From: VRUE01 sp040879985
GTDB taxonomy: Bacteria > Actinomycetota > Thermoleophilia > Solirubrobacterales > 70-9
Length of the DNA: 64,000 nucleotides
NCBI GenBank assembly: GCA_040879985.1
Contig: JBBDJH010000012.1
Coordinates: forward strand, 1-64,000
Direction: 5' to 3'
Shown: positions 28,390 through 38,710 of the stretch, piece by piece
Numbering within the stretch: the stretch's first letter is position 1
How the letters are laid out: each line of letters opens with the position of its first letter
Translations under genes and position numbers: made by a program
The notes under the pieces: generated by a model
The model's database searches: none
What the model saw: the letters and a program-made list of their open reading frames with translations, nothing else
Told to the model about the DNA's origin: nothing

Positions 28390-29862
28390 TCAGGAGCGCA
28401 TCGCCGGGAAAAGCACGACCTCACGCAGGCTGGCGGCTCCGGTCAACATCATTGCAAGCCGGTCAACACCGAGGCCGACGCCGCCGGTCGGCGGCATGCC
28501 GTGTTCGAGCGCCTCGACGAACGCCTCGTCGTAGGGCTGCGCCTCCTCATCGCCCCGCTCCAGCTCCGCCGCCTGCTGCTCAAAGCGGCGCCGCTGCTCG
28601 TCGGGGTCGTTGAGCTCCGTGAACGAGTTGGCGATCTCGATCCCGCCCGCAAACGCCTCCCAGCGCTCGACCAGGCCGGGCTCGGAGCGGTGCGCCTTGG
28701 CGAAGGGCGAGAGCTCGACCGGGTAGTCGACGACGAAGGTCGGCTGGATCAGCGTCGGCTCGACCGACCTGGCGAGCAGCCCGTCGACCAGCTTGCCCCA
28801 GCCCTCGGCCGGGTCGGGCTCGCCGCCCATCGCGGTGGCCAGCGCCTCGCGGGTCGGGTGCTCGGCGATGTCGATCCCGGTCTGCTCGCGCACCGCCTCG
28901 CGCAGGCTGACGCGCCGCCAGGGCGGGGCGAAATCGATCTCGACCCCGTCGCGCTCGACCACGGTCGTGCCCAACACCCGCTCCGCGACCTCGGCGACCA
29001 TCGACTCGAGGTCGTGCGCGGTCTTCGCGTAGTCGGCGTAGGCCTCGTACCACTCGAGCATCGTGAACTCCGGGTTGTGCTTGTGCGAGACGCCCTCGTT
29101 GCGGAAGTCCTTGCCCAGCTCGTAGACCCGCTCGATGCCGCCGACGACGAGCCGCTTGAGGTACAGCTCGGTCGCGATCCGCAGGTAGAAGTCGCGGTCG
29201 AGGGCGTTGTGGTGGGTGACGAAGGGGCGCGCCAAAGCGCCGCCGTAGAGCGGTTGCAGGACCGGCGTCTCGGCCTCGACAAAGCCGTGCTCGTCGAGCC
29301 AGCGGCGCAGCTCGGCGATCGCCCTGGCGCGGATCGCAAAGCGCCGGCGGCTCTCCTCGTTGGCGAGCAGGTCGAGCTCGCGCTGCCGGTAGCGGGTCTC
29401 GACGTCCTCGAGGCCGTGGAACTTGTCCGGCGGCGGGCGCAGGCTCTTGGCCAGCAGGCGCCAGTGGTCGATCGCCAGCGAGAGCTCGCCGCCGCGCCGC
29501 GTCGCCAGCGCCGTCCCCTCGACGCCGACGAAGTCGCCGAGGTCGAGGTCGACCAGCAGCTCGTACGCCTCCTCGCCGAGCTTCTCGGCGGTCGCGTGGA
29601 GCTGGATCTGGCCGCTGCCGTCGCGCAGGTCGAGGAAGGCGGCCTTGCCGTGGCCGCGCCGGGCGACGATCCGCCCGGCGACCCGGTGGCGCGAATCGGT
29701 CTCGATCCCGGCCGCCAACCCCTCATGCGCAACCCGAACCTCGCCAATCTCCTCCCGTTCGTCGAACGAATGAGGAAACGGATCGATCCCGGCCCCCCGG
29801 ATCCTTTCCAGCTTCTCCCTACGATCACGAAGTACGTCCGAGAGTTGTTGCTCTTCAGTCAC
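28390..29862 (-). CDS. lysS: Lysyl-tRNA synthetase (class II)
   Basis: 490 residues. The OB-fold anticodon-binding domain (about 60-160) includes VAGRIVARRGHGKAAFLDLR. The class II catalytic core follows: FVEAETPVLQPLYGGALARP, motif 2 FRNEGVSHKHNPEFTMLEWY and motif 3 GVGLGVDRLAMMLTGA. Length and motifs are normal for the bacterial enzyme. The start is GTG. It lies downstream of greA on the same strand, separated by a large palindromic element, so the two may not be one transcript. Confidence 0.95.
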   Translation of the reverse strand: MTEEQQLSDVLRDRREKLERIRGAGIDPFPHSFDEREEIGEVRVAHEGLAAGIETDSRHRVAGRIVARRGHGKAAFLDLRDGSGQIQLHATAEKLGEEAYELLVDLDLGDFVGVEGTALATRRGGELSLAIDHWRLLAKSLRPPPDKFHGLEDVETRYRQRELDLLANEESRRRFAIRARAIAELRRWLDEHGFVEAETPVLQPLYGGALARPFVTHHNALDRDFYLRIATELYLKRLVVGGIERVYELGKDFRNEGVSHKHNPEFTMLEWYEAYADYAKTAHDLESMVAEVAERVLGTTVVERDGVEIDFAPPWRRVSLREAVREQTGIDIAEHPTREALATAMGGEPDPAEGWGKLVDGLLARSVEPTLIQPTFVVDYPVELSPFAKAHRSEPGLVERWEAFAGGIEIANSFTELNDPDEQRRRFEQQAAELERGDEEAQPYDEAFVEALEHGMPPTGGVGLGVDRLAMMLTGAASLREVVLFPAMRS

Positions 29863-29889
29863 AATCGCGAGCCTATAACCGGACGGTCA

Positions 29890-30003
29890 GAGGGGGTCTC
29901 GGCAGGGCCGGAACGTCTTGTACTTTTTCGTCGAGCGCATCGGGCGTCAGCCCAACCCCGAACCACCGAAAAAGTTAAGTGGAGGCCCTGCCGGGACCCC
30001 CTC
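29890..30003. repeat. Palindromic element (subfamily A, copy 1) between greA and lysS
   Basis: Outer arms 29890-29909 and 29984-30003 match at 19 of 20 positions. Inside are CGTCTTGTACTTTTTC (29914-29929) and CGAAAAAGTTAAGTGGA (29967-29983), which pair through ACTTTTTCG. The same core is found at 44325-44437. The right arm reaches the first base of the greA stop codon. Confidence 0.85.
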
Positions 30004-30482
30004 TACGCAGCCTCAATCTTCGTAATTTTTAGTTTCTTCTTCGGCCCCCGCGGCACCTCGACGGCGACCACGTCGTTGCGCTTGTGGCCGAGCAGCGCTT
30101 TGCCGATCGGCGACTCGTTGGAGAGTTTTTGCTCGGCCGGGTTGGCCTCGGTCGAGCCGACGATCTGGAATTTCTGCGAGTCGCCGGTCTTCTGGTCTTT
30201 GACGTGGACCACGGAGCCGAAGCTGACCTCGTTGGTGTCGACGTCCTTCTCGTCGATCACGGTGGCGCGGCGCAGCCGCTCCTCGAGCTGGGCGATCCGC
30301 CCCTCGACCAGCGCCTGCTCGTTCTTGGCGTCGTCGTACTCGGCGTTCTCGGAGATGTCGCCGAATTCGCGCGCTTCCTTGATCCGTTCGGCGACCTCAC
30401 GCCGCTTGGCGGTCGAGAGGTACTCGATCTCCTCTTTCAGCTTCTCGAGGCCTTCCGGGGTGATGACGGCTTGACGGCTCAC
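30003..30482 (-). CDS. greA: Transcription elongation factor GreA
   Basis: 159 residues from GTG at 30482 (GAGGGC upstream); the frame is open a further 28 codons but that part is not GreA-like. The N-terminal coiled coil has the cleavage-active acidic tip EFGDISENAEYDDAKNEQAL, and the C-terminal FKBP-like domain has LSNESPIGKALLGHKRNDVV. GreA inserts into the RNA polymerase secondary channel and stimulates RNA cleavage in backtracked complexes. A likely promoter lies about 110 bases upstream, within the end of dusB. Confidence 0.95.
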   Translation of the reverse strand: MSRQAVITPEGLEKLKEEIEYLSTAKRREVAERIKEAREFGDISENAEYDDAKNEQALVEGRIAQLEERLRRATVIDEKDVDTNEVSFGSVVHVKDQKTGDSQKFQIVGSTEANPAEQKLSNESPIGKALLGHKRNDVVAVEVPRGPKKKLKITKIEAA

Positions 30483-30592
30483 TTTGCACTGCCCTCGCTT
30501 CGGCTTGCTGGACGTGGGTTTCCCGGCCTGGAGACGGAAAACGCCCGGACGCGACGGCTTTCGCACAGCGCACCTGGGCCAGAAGTCGCGGG

Positions 30593-30623
30593 ATTATAGC
30601 GAGGGCGCCGGCCCGGCACTCAA
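30593..30623 (-). promoter_or_regulatory. Putative greA promoter
   Basis: A perfect TATAAT on the minus strand (30598-30593) is preceded by TTGAGT (30623-30618) at a long 19-base spacing. It overlaps the end of dusB and is about 110 bases before the greA start. Confidence 0.5.
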
Positions 30624-31637
30624 GGGAATTTGGGCGGCGATCAGCTGCCTCGCCCGGGGTAGATCGGCGCTGCGCTGCAGCTCCTCGGCGACCTCGCTCG
30701 GCGCGCCCAGCGCCTCGACGTACCAGGGGTAGAACTTGCGCATGTAGCGGCTCGCCCGCTCGGCGCCGAGGTGCTCCTCGGCGCGGTCGACCGTCCAGAG
30801 CAGCTCGGCCGCCACCTCCTCGCGCGAGGGCGGCTCGCTGCGCCGCCCGGTCAGCTCCTCGAACAGCCACGGATTGCCGAGCGAGCCGCGGGCGAGCATC
30901 ACCGCGGCGGCGCCGGACTCGCGGTAGGCGCGGCGCACCGCCGCGGCGTCGTCGAGCCCGCCGGAGACGACCACCGGGACCTCGATCCGCTCGACCAGCT
31001 CGCGGGTCAGCACGTAGTCGGGGTCGCCCTTGTGTTTGGTCGTCGCGGCGCGCGGGTGGAAGCCGATCGCCGCCGCGCCGCCCTGCTCGGCGAGGCGCAC
31101 GGCGAGGTCGAAGCCGGAGCGGTCGCCCGGGCGCAGGCCGGAGCGCAGCTTCACGGTGACCGGCAGGCCGCTGCCCTCGATCGCGCCGCGCAGCAGGCGC
31201 AGCGCCAGGTCCGGGTCGGCGAGCAGCTCGACCCCGGCGCCGGTCTTGCGCACCTTGCGCACCGGGCAGCCCATGTTGATGTCGATCAGGTCGGCGCCGG
31301 CCTCGGCGGCGACGCCGGCGGCGGAGCGCATCACCTCGGGGTCGTGGCCGAAGAGCTGCACCGAGACCGGGTGCTCGTCGGGGTGGATCCGCATCAGCTC
31401 GCGCATCGTGCGCTCGTTGCGGTAGTGCAGGCCGAAGCTGGAGACCATCTCCGAGACCGCGAGCCCGGCCCCGTGCCGCTTCGCCTGCAGGCGGACGAAC
31501 CAATTGCCGATCCCGGCCAGCGGCGCGAGCAGGACGCGGTTGGCGATCTCGATGCCGCCGATCGCGAACGGCGAGGTCAGCGCCGGCTGCTCCGTCGCCG
31601 GCGGCGGGGATGGCGTTTTCTTACCTGTTCCTGGCAT
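30594..31637 (-). CDS. dusB: tRNA-dihydrouridine synthase (DusB family)
   Basis: 347 residues; FMN enzyme reducing uridines in the tRNA D-loop. Visible are APLAGIGNWFVRLQAKRHGA, the catalytic cysteine in DINMGCPVRKVRKTGAG (Cys about 124), KLRSGLR, GFHPRAATTKHKG and the FMN phosphate loop VVVSGGLDD. The C-terminal helical tRNA-binding domain is present. The start overlaps the end of coaX by 17 bases, indicating a coupled operon. Many actinobacteria have dusB near lysS/greA-type genes, as here. Confidence 0.93.
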   Translation of the reverse strand: MPGTGKKTPSPPPATEQPALTSPFAIGGIEIANRVLLAPLAGIGNWFVRLQAKRHGAGLAVSEMVSSFGLHYRNERTMRELMRIHPDEHPVSVQLFGHDPEVMRSAAGVAAEAGADLIDINMGCPVRKVRKTGAGVELLADPDLALRLLRGAIEGSGLPVTVKLRSGLRPGDRSGFDLAVRLAEQGGAAAIGFHPRAATTKHKGDPDYVLTRELVERIEVPVVVSGGLDDAAAVRRAYRESGAAAVMLARGSLGNPWLFEELTGRRSEPPSREEVAAELLWTVDRAEEHLGAERASRYMRKFYPWYVEALGAPSEVAEELQRSADLPRARQLIAAQIPLSAGPAPSL

Positions 31638-32382
31638 GGATGAGACGCAGACCCTTCAGGGTAAGCATCTCGTCGACCTCGTCGATCGTCTCCGTGAAGG
31701 GGACGATCGTCGCGGCGAGGCCGCCGGTGGCGAGCAGTTGCACATCGCCGAGTTCGTCCTCGATGCGGCGGACCACGCCGTCGATCAGACCGGCGAAGCC
31801 GAAGATCACCCCTGACTGGATCGCCGCCCGGCTGGAGCGGCCGATCGCCGTCGCCGGCTCCTCGAGGTCGATGCGGCCGATCCGGGCGGCGCGTTCTACC
31901 AGCGCGGTCAGCGAGATCTCCAGCCCCGGCGCGATCGCCCCGCCGAGGTATTCGCCCGCCTCGGAGACGGCGTCGAAGTTGATCCCGGTGCCGAAGTCGA
32001 CGACCACGCAGGCGCTCTTGAAGCGCTCGTAGGCGGCGACCGAGTTGACCAGCCGGTCGGCGCCGACCTCGAGCGGGTTGTCGATCCGGATCGGCATCCC
32101 CGTCTTCACCCCGGGCCCGATCGCCAGGCAGTCGGCGTCCGTGTAGCGCTCGGTCAGCTGTTCGTACTGGCTGCCGAGCGGCGGCACGACCGAGGAGGCG
32201 CAGACCGCGTCGAGGTCGGCGAGGCCGATCCCGCTCAGCGCCAGCATCCCGGCGATCCGCTCGGCCAGCTCGTCGCCGGTCGCCCCGGCGCGGGTCTGAA
32301 AGCGCCAGTGCTCGACCAGGCGCTCGCCGTCGAAGGCGCCGAGATGGGTCTGGGTATTGCCGACGTCGACCGCGAGCAGCAC
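31621..32382 (-). CDS. coaX: Type III pantothenate kinase
   Basis: 253 residues; first step of coenzyme A synthesis, phosphorylating pantothenate. The ASKHA-fold phosphate loop is DVGNTQTHLGAF (about 5-16), with further motifs GADRLVNSVAAYERF and VVDFGTGINFDAVSEAGEYL and the GGAIAPGLEIS loop. Divergent from a GST gene with only 24 bases between start codons; the GST side contains TATGAT, a possible -10. Confidence 0.95.
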   Translation of the reverse strand: MLLAVDVGNTQTHLGAFDGERLVEHWRFQTRAGATGDELAERIAGMLALSGIGLADLDAVCASSVVPPLGSQYEQLTERYTDADCLAIGPGVKTGMPIRIDNPLEVGADRLVNSVAAYERFKSACVVVDFGTGINFDAVSEAGEYLGGAIAPGLEISLTALVERAARIGRIDLEEPATAIGRSSRAAIQSGVIFGFAGLIDGVVRRIEDELGDVQLLATGGLAATIVPFTETIDEVDEMLTLKGLRLIHARNR

Positions 32383-32406
32383 GGCGCGAGTCTATGATGC
32401 GCCGCG

Positions 32407-33162
32407 ATGGACGCGCGGCTGTACGTCATTCCCGGTTCCCATCCTTCGATGGCGGCGCGCCTGATGCTCGAGGCCAAGGGCATCCCGTACAAGCGCACCG
32501 ACCTGATGCCGGTCGTCTCCAAGGCGGTGCTGCGCGGCCTGCGCTTTCCCGGCAACACCGTGCCGGCGCTGAAGATCGACGGCAGGCGGATCCAGGGCAC
32601 CGGCGAGATCGCCCGCGAGCTCGACCGGCTGCGCCCCGAGCCGGCGCTGCTGCCCGCCGACCCCGCGCAGCGTGCCGCGGTCGAAGCGGCGGAGCGCTGC
32701 GGCGACGAGGAGCTGCAGCCGCCGATCCGGGCGATCCTCTGGTGGGCGCTGCGCAAGGACAAGGAGCCGCTGCGCAGCTTCTCGGAGGGCGCCAAGCTCG
32801 GCATCCCGATCGGCCTGGCGCTGAAGACGGCGGCGCCGATCGTCGCCGCCTCGGCCCACTTCAACGAAGCGACCGACGAGAACACGCAGCGCAGCCTGGC
32901 GGCGCTGCCGGCGATGCTGCAGCGGATCGACGACTGGATCGCCGCCGGCGTCCTCGGCGGCGAGCAGCCCAACGTCGCCGACTTCCAGATCGCCCCCAGC
33001 CTGCGGCTGGCGATGACCCTCGACGACCTGCGGCCGGCGATCGAGTCGCGGCCGGCCGGCGAGCTGGCGATGCGGATCGTCCCCGACTATCCCGGCAGGG
33101 TCCCGCCGACCCTGCCGCCCGCCTGGCTTCAACCACTGCGCAGCGCGACGGCCGCGGCCTGA
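32407..33162 (+). CDS. Glutathione S-transferase-fold protein
   Basis: 251 residues. A thioredoxin-like N-terminal domain (ARLYVIPGSHPSMAARLMLE, with the cis-Pro stretch NTVPALKIDG at about 55-64) is followed by an all-helical C-terminal domain ending in AWLQPLRSATAAA. Actinobacteria mostly lack glutathione, so the thiol co-substrate (perhaps mycothiol or none) is uncertain. The TATGAT ten bases before the ATG suggests a nearly leaderless transcript. Its last 34 bases overlap the convergent folK gene. Confidence 0.8.
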   Translation: MDARLYVIPGSHPSMAARLMLEAKGIPYKRTDLMPVVSKAVLRGLRFPGNTVPALKIDGRRIQGTGEIARELDRLRPEPALLPADPAQRAAVEAAERCGDEELQPPIRAILWWALRKDKEPLRSFSEGAKLGIPIGLALKTAAPIVAASAHFNEATDENTQRSLAALPAMLQRIDDWIAAGVLGGEQPNVADFQIAPSLRLAMTLDDLRPAIESRPAGELAMRIVPDYPGRVPPTLPPAWLQPLRSATAAA

Positions 33163-33632
33163 TCGACCCGTTCGCCGGGGCCGAGCGCGGCGAGTGCGGC
33201 GGCGAGACGTGTGCCGTCGGGGAGGGTGAGGTCGGGGTCGAGCTCCAGTAGGGGAGCTAGGACGAAGCGGCGGCTGGTGACCTCGGGGTGAGGGAGCGTT
33301 AGGCGGTCGGTGATCAGTTCCAGGTCGCCCAGCAGGAGGAGGTCGATGTCGAGTGGGCGGGGGCTGTGGCGGGGGGCGTCGAGGGCTCGGCCGCGCTCGG
33401 CCTCGATCTGCTTGCAGAGGTCGAGCAGGGCTTCGGGCTTGAGGTCGGTGCCGATGCGGATCGCCGCGTTGAGGAAGTCCGGCTGGTCGGGCTGGTCACC
33501 GACCGGCTCGGTCTCGTAGGCCGAGGAGACGGCCTCGACCTCGATCCCGCGCGCTTCCAGCATCGCGATCGCCGCCCGCAGGTGCCCGGCCCGGTCGCCG
33601 ACGTTCGAGCCGAGGCCGAGGTAGCCGGTCAA
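33129..33632 (-). CDS. folK: 2-amino-4-hydroxy-6-hydroxymethyldihydropteridine pyrophosphokinase
   Basis: 167 residues; transfers pyrophosphate from ATP to hydroxymethyldihydropterin in folate synthesis. Signatures are YLGLGSNVGDRAGHL at the N-terminus, YETEPVGDQPDQPDFLNAA, and the metal-binding RPLDIDLLLLGD (about 92-103) followed by LPHPEVTSRRFVLAPL. Its start overlaps the folB stop by four bases. The C-terminus overlaps the opposing GST gene. Confidence 0.95.
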   Translation of the reverse strand: MTGYLGLGSNVGDRAGHLRAAIAMLEARGIEVEAVSSAYETEPVGDQPDQPDFLNAAIRIGTDLKPEALLDLCKQIEAERGRALDAPRHSPRPLDIDLLLLGDLELITDRLTLPHPEVTSRRFVLAPLLELDPDLTLPDGTRLAAALAALGPGERVDQAAAVALRSG

Positions 33633-34051
33633 GCCTCCTCGCCGTTCCCCTCGTCCTCTTGCTCGCTGCGTTCCTGGGTGACCTCGACGCCGACCTCCTG
33701 GATCGCCAGCGGCAGCGGCGGCTCGGGCTTCGAGGCGCGGACGCGGACCGACTCGCAGCCGTAGCGCTCGATCAGCCGCTCGCCGACGACCTGGGCGAGC
33801 CGCTCGAGCGTGCGGTAGCTGCGCTCGGTGGCGGCGAGCGCGACGATGTCGCAGACGTCGCTGTAGTCGACGGTGTCCTCGATCCGGTCGGTGAGGACCG
33901 CGTCGCAGTCCGGCACGTCGAAGGAGAGGTCGAACTCGAGCCGCTGGCCGACCTCCTGCTCGGCGTCGCTGACGCCGTGGTGGGTGTAGATCGAGATCCC
34001 GCGCAGGTCGACCTCGACCCGCGACTCGATCCCGTTGTCAGGAGACTCCAC
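33629..34051 (-). CDS. folB: Dihydroneopterin aldolase
   Basis: 140 residues; makes 6-hydroxymethyldihydropterin for FolK. The fold starts VEVDLRGISIYTHHGVSDAE and has DTVDYSDVCDIVAL and VRVRASKPEPPLP with the conserved lysine. The acidic tail (RSEQEDEGNGEEA) is extra. In the order folP-folB-folK the three enzymes form a folate operon; folP is 63 bases upstream, across a perfect 14-bp hairpin. Confidence 0.93.
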   Translation of the reverse strand: MESPDNGIESRVEVDLRGISIYTHHGVSDAEQEVGQRLEFDLSFDVPDCDAVLTDRIEDTVDYSDVCDIVALAATERSYRTLERLAQVVGERLIERYGCESVRVRASKPEPPLPLAIQEVGVEVTQERSEQEDEGNGEEA

Positions 34052-34069
34052 CCCCCCAACCTACCGCCG

Positions 34070-34110
34070 CGCTGTTCCTTTCCGTCGTTATATGGGGGAA
34101 AGGAACAGCG
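34070..34110. repeat. Hairpin between folP and folB
   Basis: CGCTGTTCCTTTCC (34070-34083) and its perfect complement (34097-34110) flank a 13-base loop. It lies between the folP stop and folB start. There is no T-run after it, so it may attenuate or process the fol transcript rather than end it. Confidence 0.7.
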
Positions 34111-34114
34111 GAAG

Positions 34115-34906
34115 CTAGCTGTCGAGAATGGCGGCGGCCATCCGCGCCGCCTGGGCGTGCTCGGCGACGTCGTGGACGCGCAGCACGTCGGCCCCCTCGG
34201 CGGCCGCGAGGATCGAGGCGGCGATCGTGCCGCCCAGCCGCGCGTCGACCGCGGAGCCGTCGATCCTGCCGATGAAGGCCTTGCGCGAGGCGCCGACGAC
34301 CAGCGGCCGGCCCAGCTCCCGCAGCTCGCCGAGCCGGCGCAGAAGCTCCAGGTTGTGCTCGAGGTCCTTGCCGAAGCCGATCCCGGGGTCGAGCCAGATG
34401 CGCTCCTCGTCCACCCCGGCCGCAATCGCCGCTTCCAGCCGCTCGGCGAGGAAGGCCTTGACGTCGTCGACCACATCGTCGTAGCGCGGATCCTCCTGCA
34501 TCGTCCGCGGGTCGCCCTGCATGTGCATCAGGATCAGCCCCGCCCCCCGCTCCGCACACAACACCCCGATCTCCGGATCGCCCCGCAAGGCAGTCACGTC
34601 ATTGACAATCGAGGCCCCAGCATCAAGCGCCGCCTCCGCCACCGCCAGCTTCGAAGTATCGACCGAAACAACGTGGCCGGCAGCGGCCAGCGCCCGCACA
34701 ACCGGCTCGACCCGCGCCAGCTCCTCCTCCAAGCTCACCTCCTCAGCCCCCGGCCGAGTCGATTCACCCCCTACATCAAGAATCGCCGCGCCATCCCCCA
34801 CAAGCTCCTCCCCATGCACGATCGCGAGGGCGGGATCCAGAAACAACCCCCCATCGGAAAACGAGTCGGGGGTCACGTTGACAACGCCCATCAGCTTCGG
34901 ATTCAT
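34115..34906 (-). CDS. folP: Dihydropteroate synthase
   Basis: 263 residues; joins the pterin diphosphate to p-aminobenzoate (the sulfonamide target). The TIM-barrel motifs NVTPDSFSDGG (about 8-18), DVGGESTRPGA (about 41-51), VSVDTSK, DPGIGFGKDLEHN and VGASRKAFIG are all present. Start is ATG (frame MNPKLMGVV). It lies 151 bases downstream of ftsH across a large palindromic element. Confidence 0.95.
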   Translation of the reverse strand: MNPKLMGVVNVTPDSFSDGGLFLDPALAIVHGEELVGDGAAILDVGGESTRPGAEEVSLEEELARVEPVVRALAAAGHVVSVDTSKLAVAEAALDAGASIVNDVTALRGDPEIGVLCAERGAGLILMHMQGDPRTMQEDPRYDDVVDDVKAFLAERLEAAIAAGVDEERIWLDPGIGFGKDLEHNLELLRRLGELRELGRPLVVGASRKAFIGRIDGSAVDARLGGTIAASILAAAEGADVLRVHDVAEHAQAARMAAAILDS

Positions 34907-34932
34907 AGGGGGAGTATCGCGAGCCTCAGTGA

Positions 34933-35052
34933 GAGAGGGCCGGGGCGCCCGGGCGGACGCGGCGTCCTGTTTTTCGCCCTATGCGCGTTCTCGGACGGCC
35001 AGAGACTGCGAGGCGAAAAACCCAGCGCCCGCCCGGGTGCCCCGGCCCTCTC
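34933..35052. repeat. 120-bp palindromic element between ftsH and folP
   Basis: Outer arms 34933-34956 and 35029-35052 match at 23 of 24 positions (core GAGGGCCGGGGCGCCCGGGC). Inner arms GTTTTTCGCC (34969-34978) and GGCGAAAAAC (35012-35021) also pair. The plan (GC-rich outer arms, T-run/A-run inner arms, variable centre) is the same as in subfamily A, with different outer sequence. Confidence 0.8.
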
Positions 35053-35057
35053 CGTCG

Positions 35058-37013
<1,956 letters not shown>

Positions 37014-37079
37014 CGGGAAAATTTAGCGTACCAGGGCGGTTTCCGCGCCTGGACGCGTTGGATAGGCGATTTCAATCAT

Positions 37080-37607
37080 CTACTCACCCAACGCGGCGAC
37101 GTAATCGAGGTTGCGGTAGCGCTGGGCGTGGTCGAGCCCGTAGCCGATCGCGAAGCGGTCGGCGATGCGGAAGCCGACGTAGCGCGGCTCGAGGTCGACC
37201 CGCAGGCGGTCGGGCTTGGTCAGCAGCGCGCAGACCTCGAGCGAGGCGGGGCCGCGGGCGTTGAGGCTGCGCATCAGGTACTGCAGGGTGAGGCCGGAGT
37301 CGATGATGTCCTCGACGATCAGGACGTGGCGGCCTTCGATCGGCGCGTCGAGATCCTTGAGGATCCGCACGACGCCGGAGGAGTCGGTCTGCGAGCCGTA
37401 GCTGGAGACGGCCATGAAGTCGACCTCGCAGGCGACGTCGAGGTGGCGCATCAGGTCGGCGAGGAAAATCACCGCCCCCTTCAGGACGCCGATCATGAAC
37501 AGGTCGCGGCCCGCGTAGTCCTCGCTGATCTGCCTGCCCAGCTCGGCGACGCGCCGCCGCAGATCCTCGCCGCAGACCAGGGTCTCGCCGATCGCCGCCT
37601 CACTCAT
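37080..37607 (-). CDS. hpt: Hypoxanthine phosphoribosyltransferase
   Basis: 175 residues; salvages hypoxanthine and guanine with PRPP. The PRPP-binding loop VLIVEDIIDSGLTLQYL, the flexible loop MAVSSYGSQTDSSGVV and the C-terminal IADRFAIGYGLDHAQRYRN are intact. The gene lies between tilS and ftsH, the conserved tilS-hpt-ftsH order of many Gram-positive bacteria. A CTATAT stretch between tilS and hpt may be its -10. Confidence 0.95.
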   Translation of the reverse strand: MSEAAIGETLVCGEDLRRRVAELGRQISEDYAGRDLFMIGVLKGAVIFLADLMRHLDVACEVDFMAVSSYGSQTDSSGVVRILKDLDAPIEGRHVLIVEDIIDSGLTLQYLMRSLNARGPASLEVCALLTKPDRLRVDLEPRYVGFRIADRFAIGYGLDHAQRYRNLDYVAALGE

Positions 37608-37647
37608 CGAGTCTTCACCGACGGCAGTCTAGATATAGAGCGAGCGC

Positions 37648-38604
37648 TCAGCGCTCGGCGCGCAGGGTGCCGCGCTCGGCGATCGCGCGGACGCCGCCGC
37701 CGAGGTCGAGCATCGCGGTGCCGGTGCGCCGCAGGGCGGCCACCTCGCCGGCGTGGTTGGCCGCGCCGGGGACGGGGCGGCCGGCGGCGCGGTCGGCGAG
37801 CTGCTGGACGACGAGGCGGCGCAGCGCCGGCGCCAGCTCGGCGAGGCGGTCGAGCTCGATCGTGTTGCGGGGCGAGCCGTTCGAGGCGTCGAGCTCGGCG
37901 GCGACGAGCGCGTCGAGCAGCTCGGCCTCGTCGCGCAGCAGCTGGGCGGTGCGCAGCACGTTGCGTGCCGCGGCCGGGTGGACCTCGGCCAGCGCCGCGG
38001 CGAGCCCGTGGCGGACGCGGTTGCGCGCGTAGGCGCCCTCGTCGTTGCTCGGGTCGTCGCGCCAGGCCAGCCCGCGCTGCTCGCAGTAGGCGGTCGTCTG
38101 CGCGCGGCTGAAGCCGAGCAGCGGCCGGACCAGCCTGCCGGCCCGCGGGCGCATGCCGAGCAGGGCGCGCCGGCTCGGCGAGGAGGCGAGCCGGTAGAGA
38201 ATCGTCTCGACCTGGTCGTCGGCGGTGTGGCCGGTGGCGATCAGCGCGTCCCCAGCCTCGGCCAGCCGCGCCGCCGCCGCGTAGCGGTTGTCGCGCGCCC
38301 AGGCCTGCAGGTTGCCGGGCCCCTCGGGCCGGCGCGGCCGCTCGACCTCGAGGCGCGCCCCAAGCCGCTCGCAGAGCGCCGTGCAGTGCTGCTCGTCGGC
38401 ATCGGAGTCGTCGCGCAGGCCGTAGTTGACGTGTAGCGCCGTGACCCGCTCGACACCGAGCAGCCGCACCGCCAGGTCGAGCAGGCAGACCGAGTCCCGC
38501 CCCCCCGAGAGCATCGTGACCAGCGGCGTCCCCAGCGGCAGCATGCCGCCCTCGCGCACCAGCTGGAGCAGCGAGTCGCACAGATCGGTCGGATCGACCT
38601 TCAT
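37648..38604 (-). CDS. tilS: tRNA(Ile)-lysidine synthetase
   Basis: 318 residues; converts the wobble cytidine of tRNA-Ile(CAU) to lysidine. The PP-loop SGGRDS is at 33-38, followed by HVNYGLRDDSDADEQH, RDNRYAAAA, ATGHTADDQVETILYRL and the substrate motif RDDPSNDEGAYARNRVR. The C-terminal substrate-binding domain is short but present. It is divergent from the HipBA module, sharing about 105 bases that hold putative operator repeats. Confidence 0.95.
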   Translation of the reverse strand: MKVDPTDLCDSLLQLVREGGMLPLGTPLVTMLSGGRDSVCLLDLAVRLLGVERVTALHVNYGLRDDSDADEQHCTALCERLGARLEVERPRRPEGPGNLQAWARDNRYAAAARLAEAGDALIATGHTADDQVETILYRLASSPSRRALLGMRPRAGRLVRPLLGFSRAQTTAYCEQRGLAWRDDPSNDEGAYARNRVRHGLAAALAEVHPAAARNVLRTAQLLRDEAELLDALVAAELDASNGSPRNTIELDRLAELAPALRRLVVQQLADRAAGRPVPGAANHAGEVAALRRTGTAMLDLGGGVRAIAERGTLRAER

Positions 38605-38710
38605 TGAGCCAGTCTAGGCTCACAGCGATTGCTGCCAGGCTTCGAGTAAAGCCAAATAGATTCGTCTTTAAGCTTGAAACTGTGCTCAATCACTATTAGA
38701 CTAGGCTTTA
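38605..38710. promoter_or_regulatory. Putative HipB operator region between tilS and hipB
   Basis: TGAGCCAGTCTAGGCTCA at 38605-38622 is a dyad with 6-bp arms. Its AGTCTAGGCT recurs as AGACTAGGCT at 38698-38707, and TAAAGCC (from 38647) mirrors GGCTTTA at 38704-38710. The region is AT-rich relative to its surroundings. Autoregulation by HipB is likely. If so, tilS expression could be affected, because its start lies one base from the first dyad. Confidence 0.45.

Noticed and set aside
33129..33162. 34-bp overlap of the GST and folK gene ends as a special regulatory overlap
   Set aside because: Short convergent overlaps are common in dense genomes; no hairpin or other signal supports a special role.
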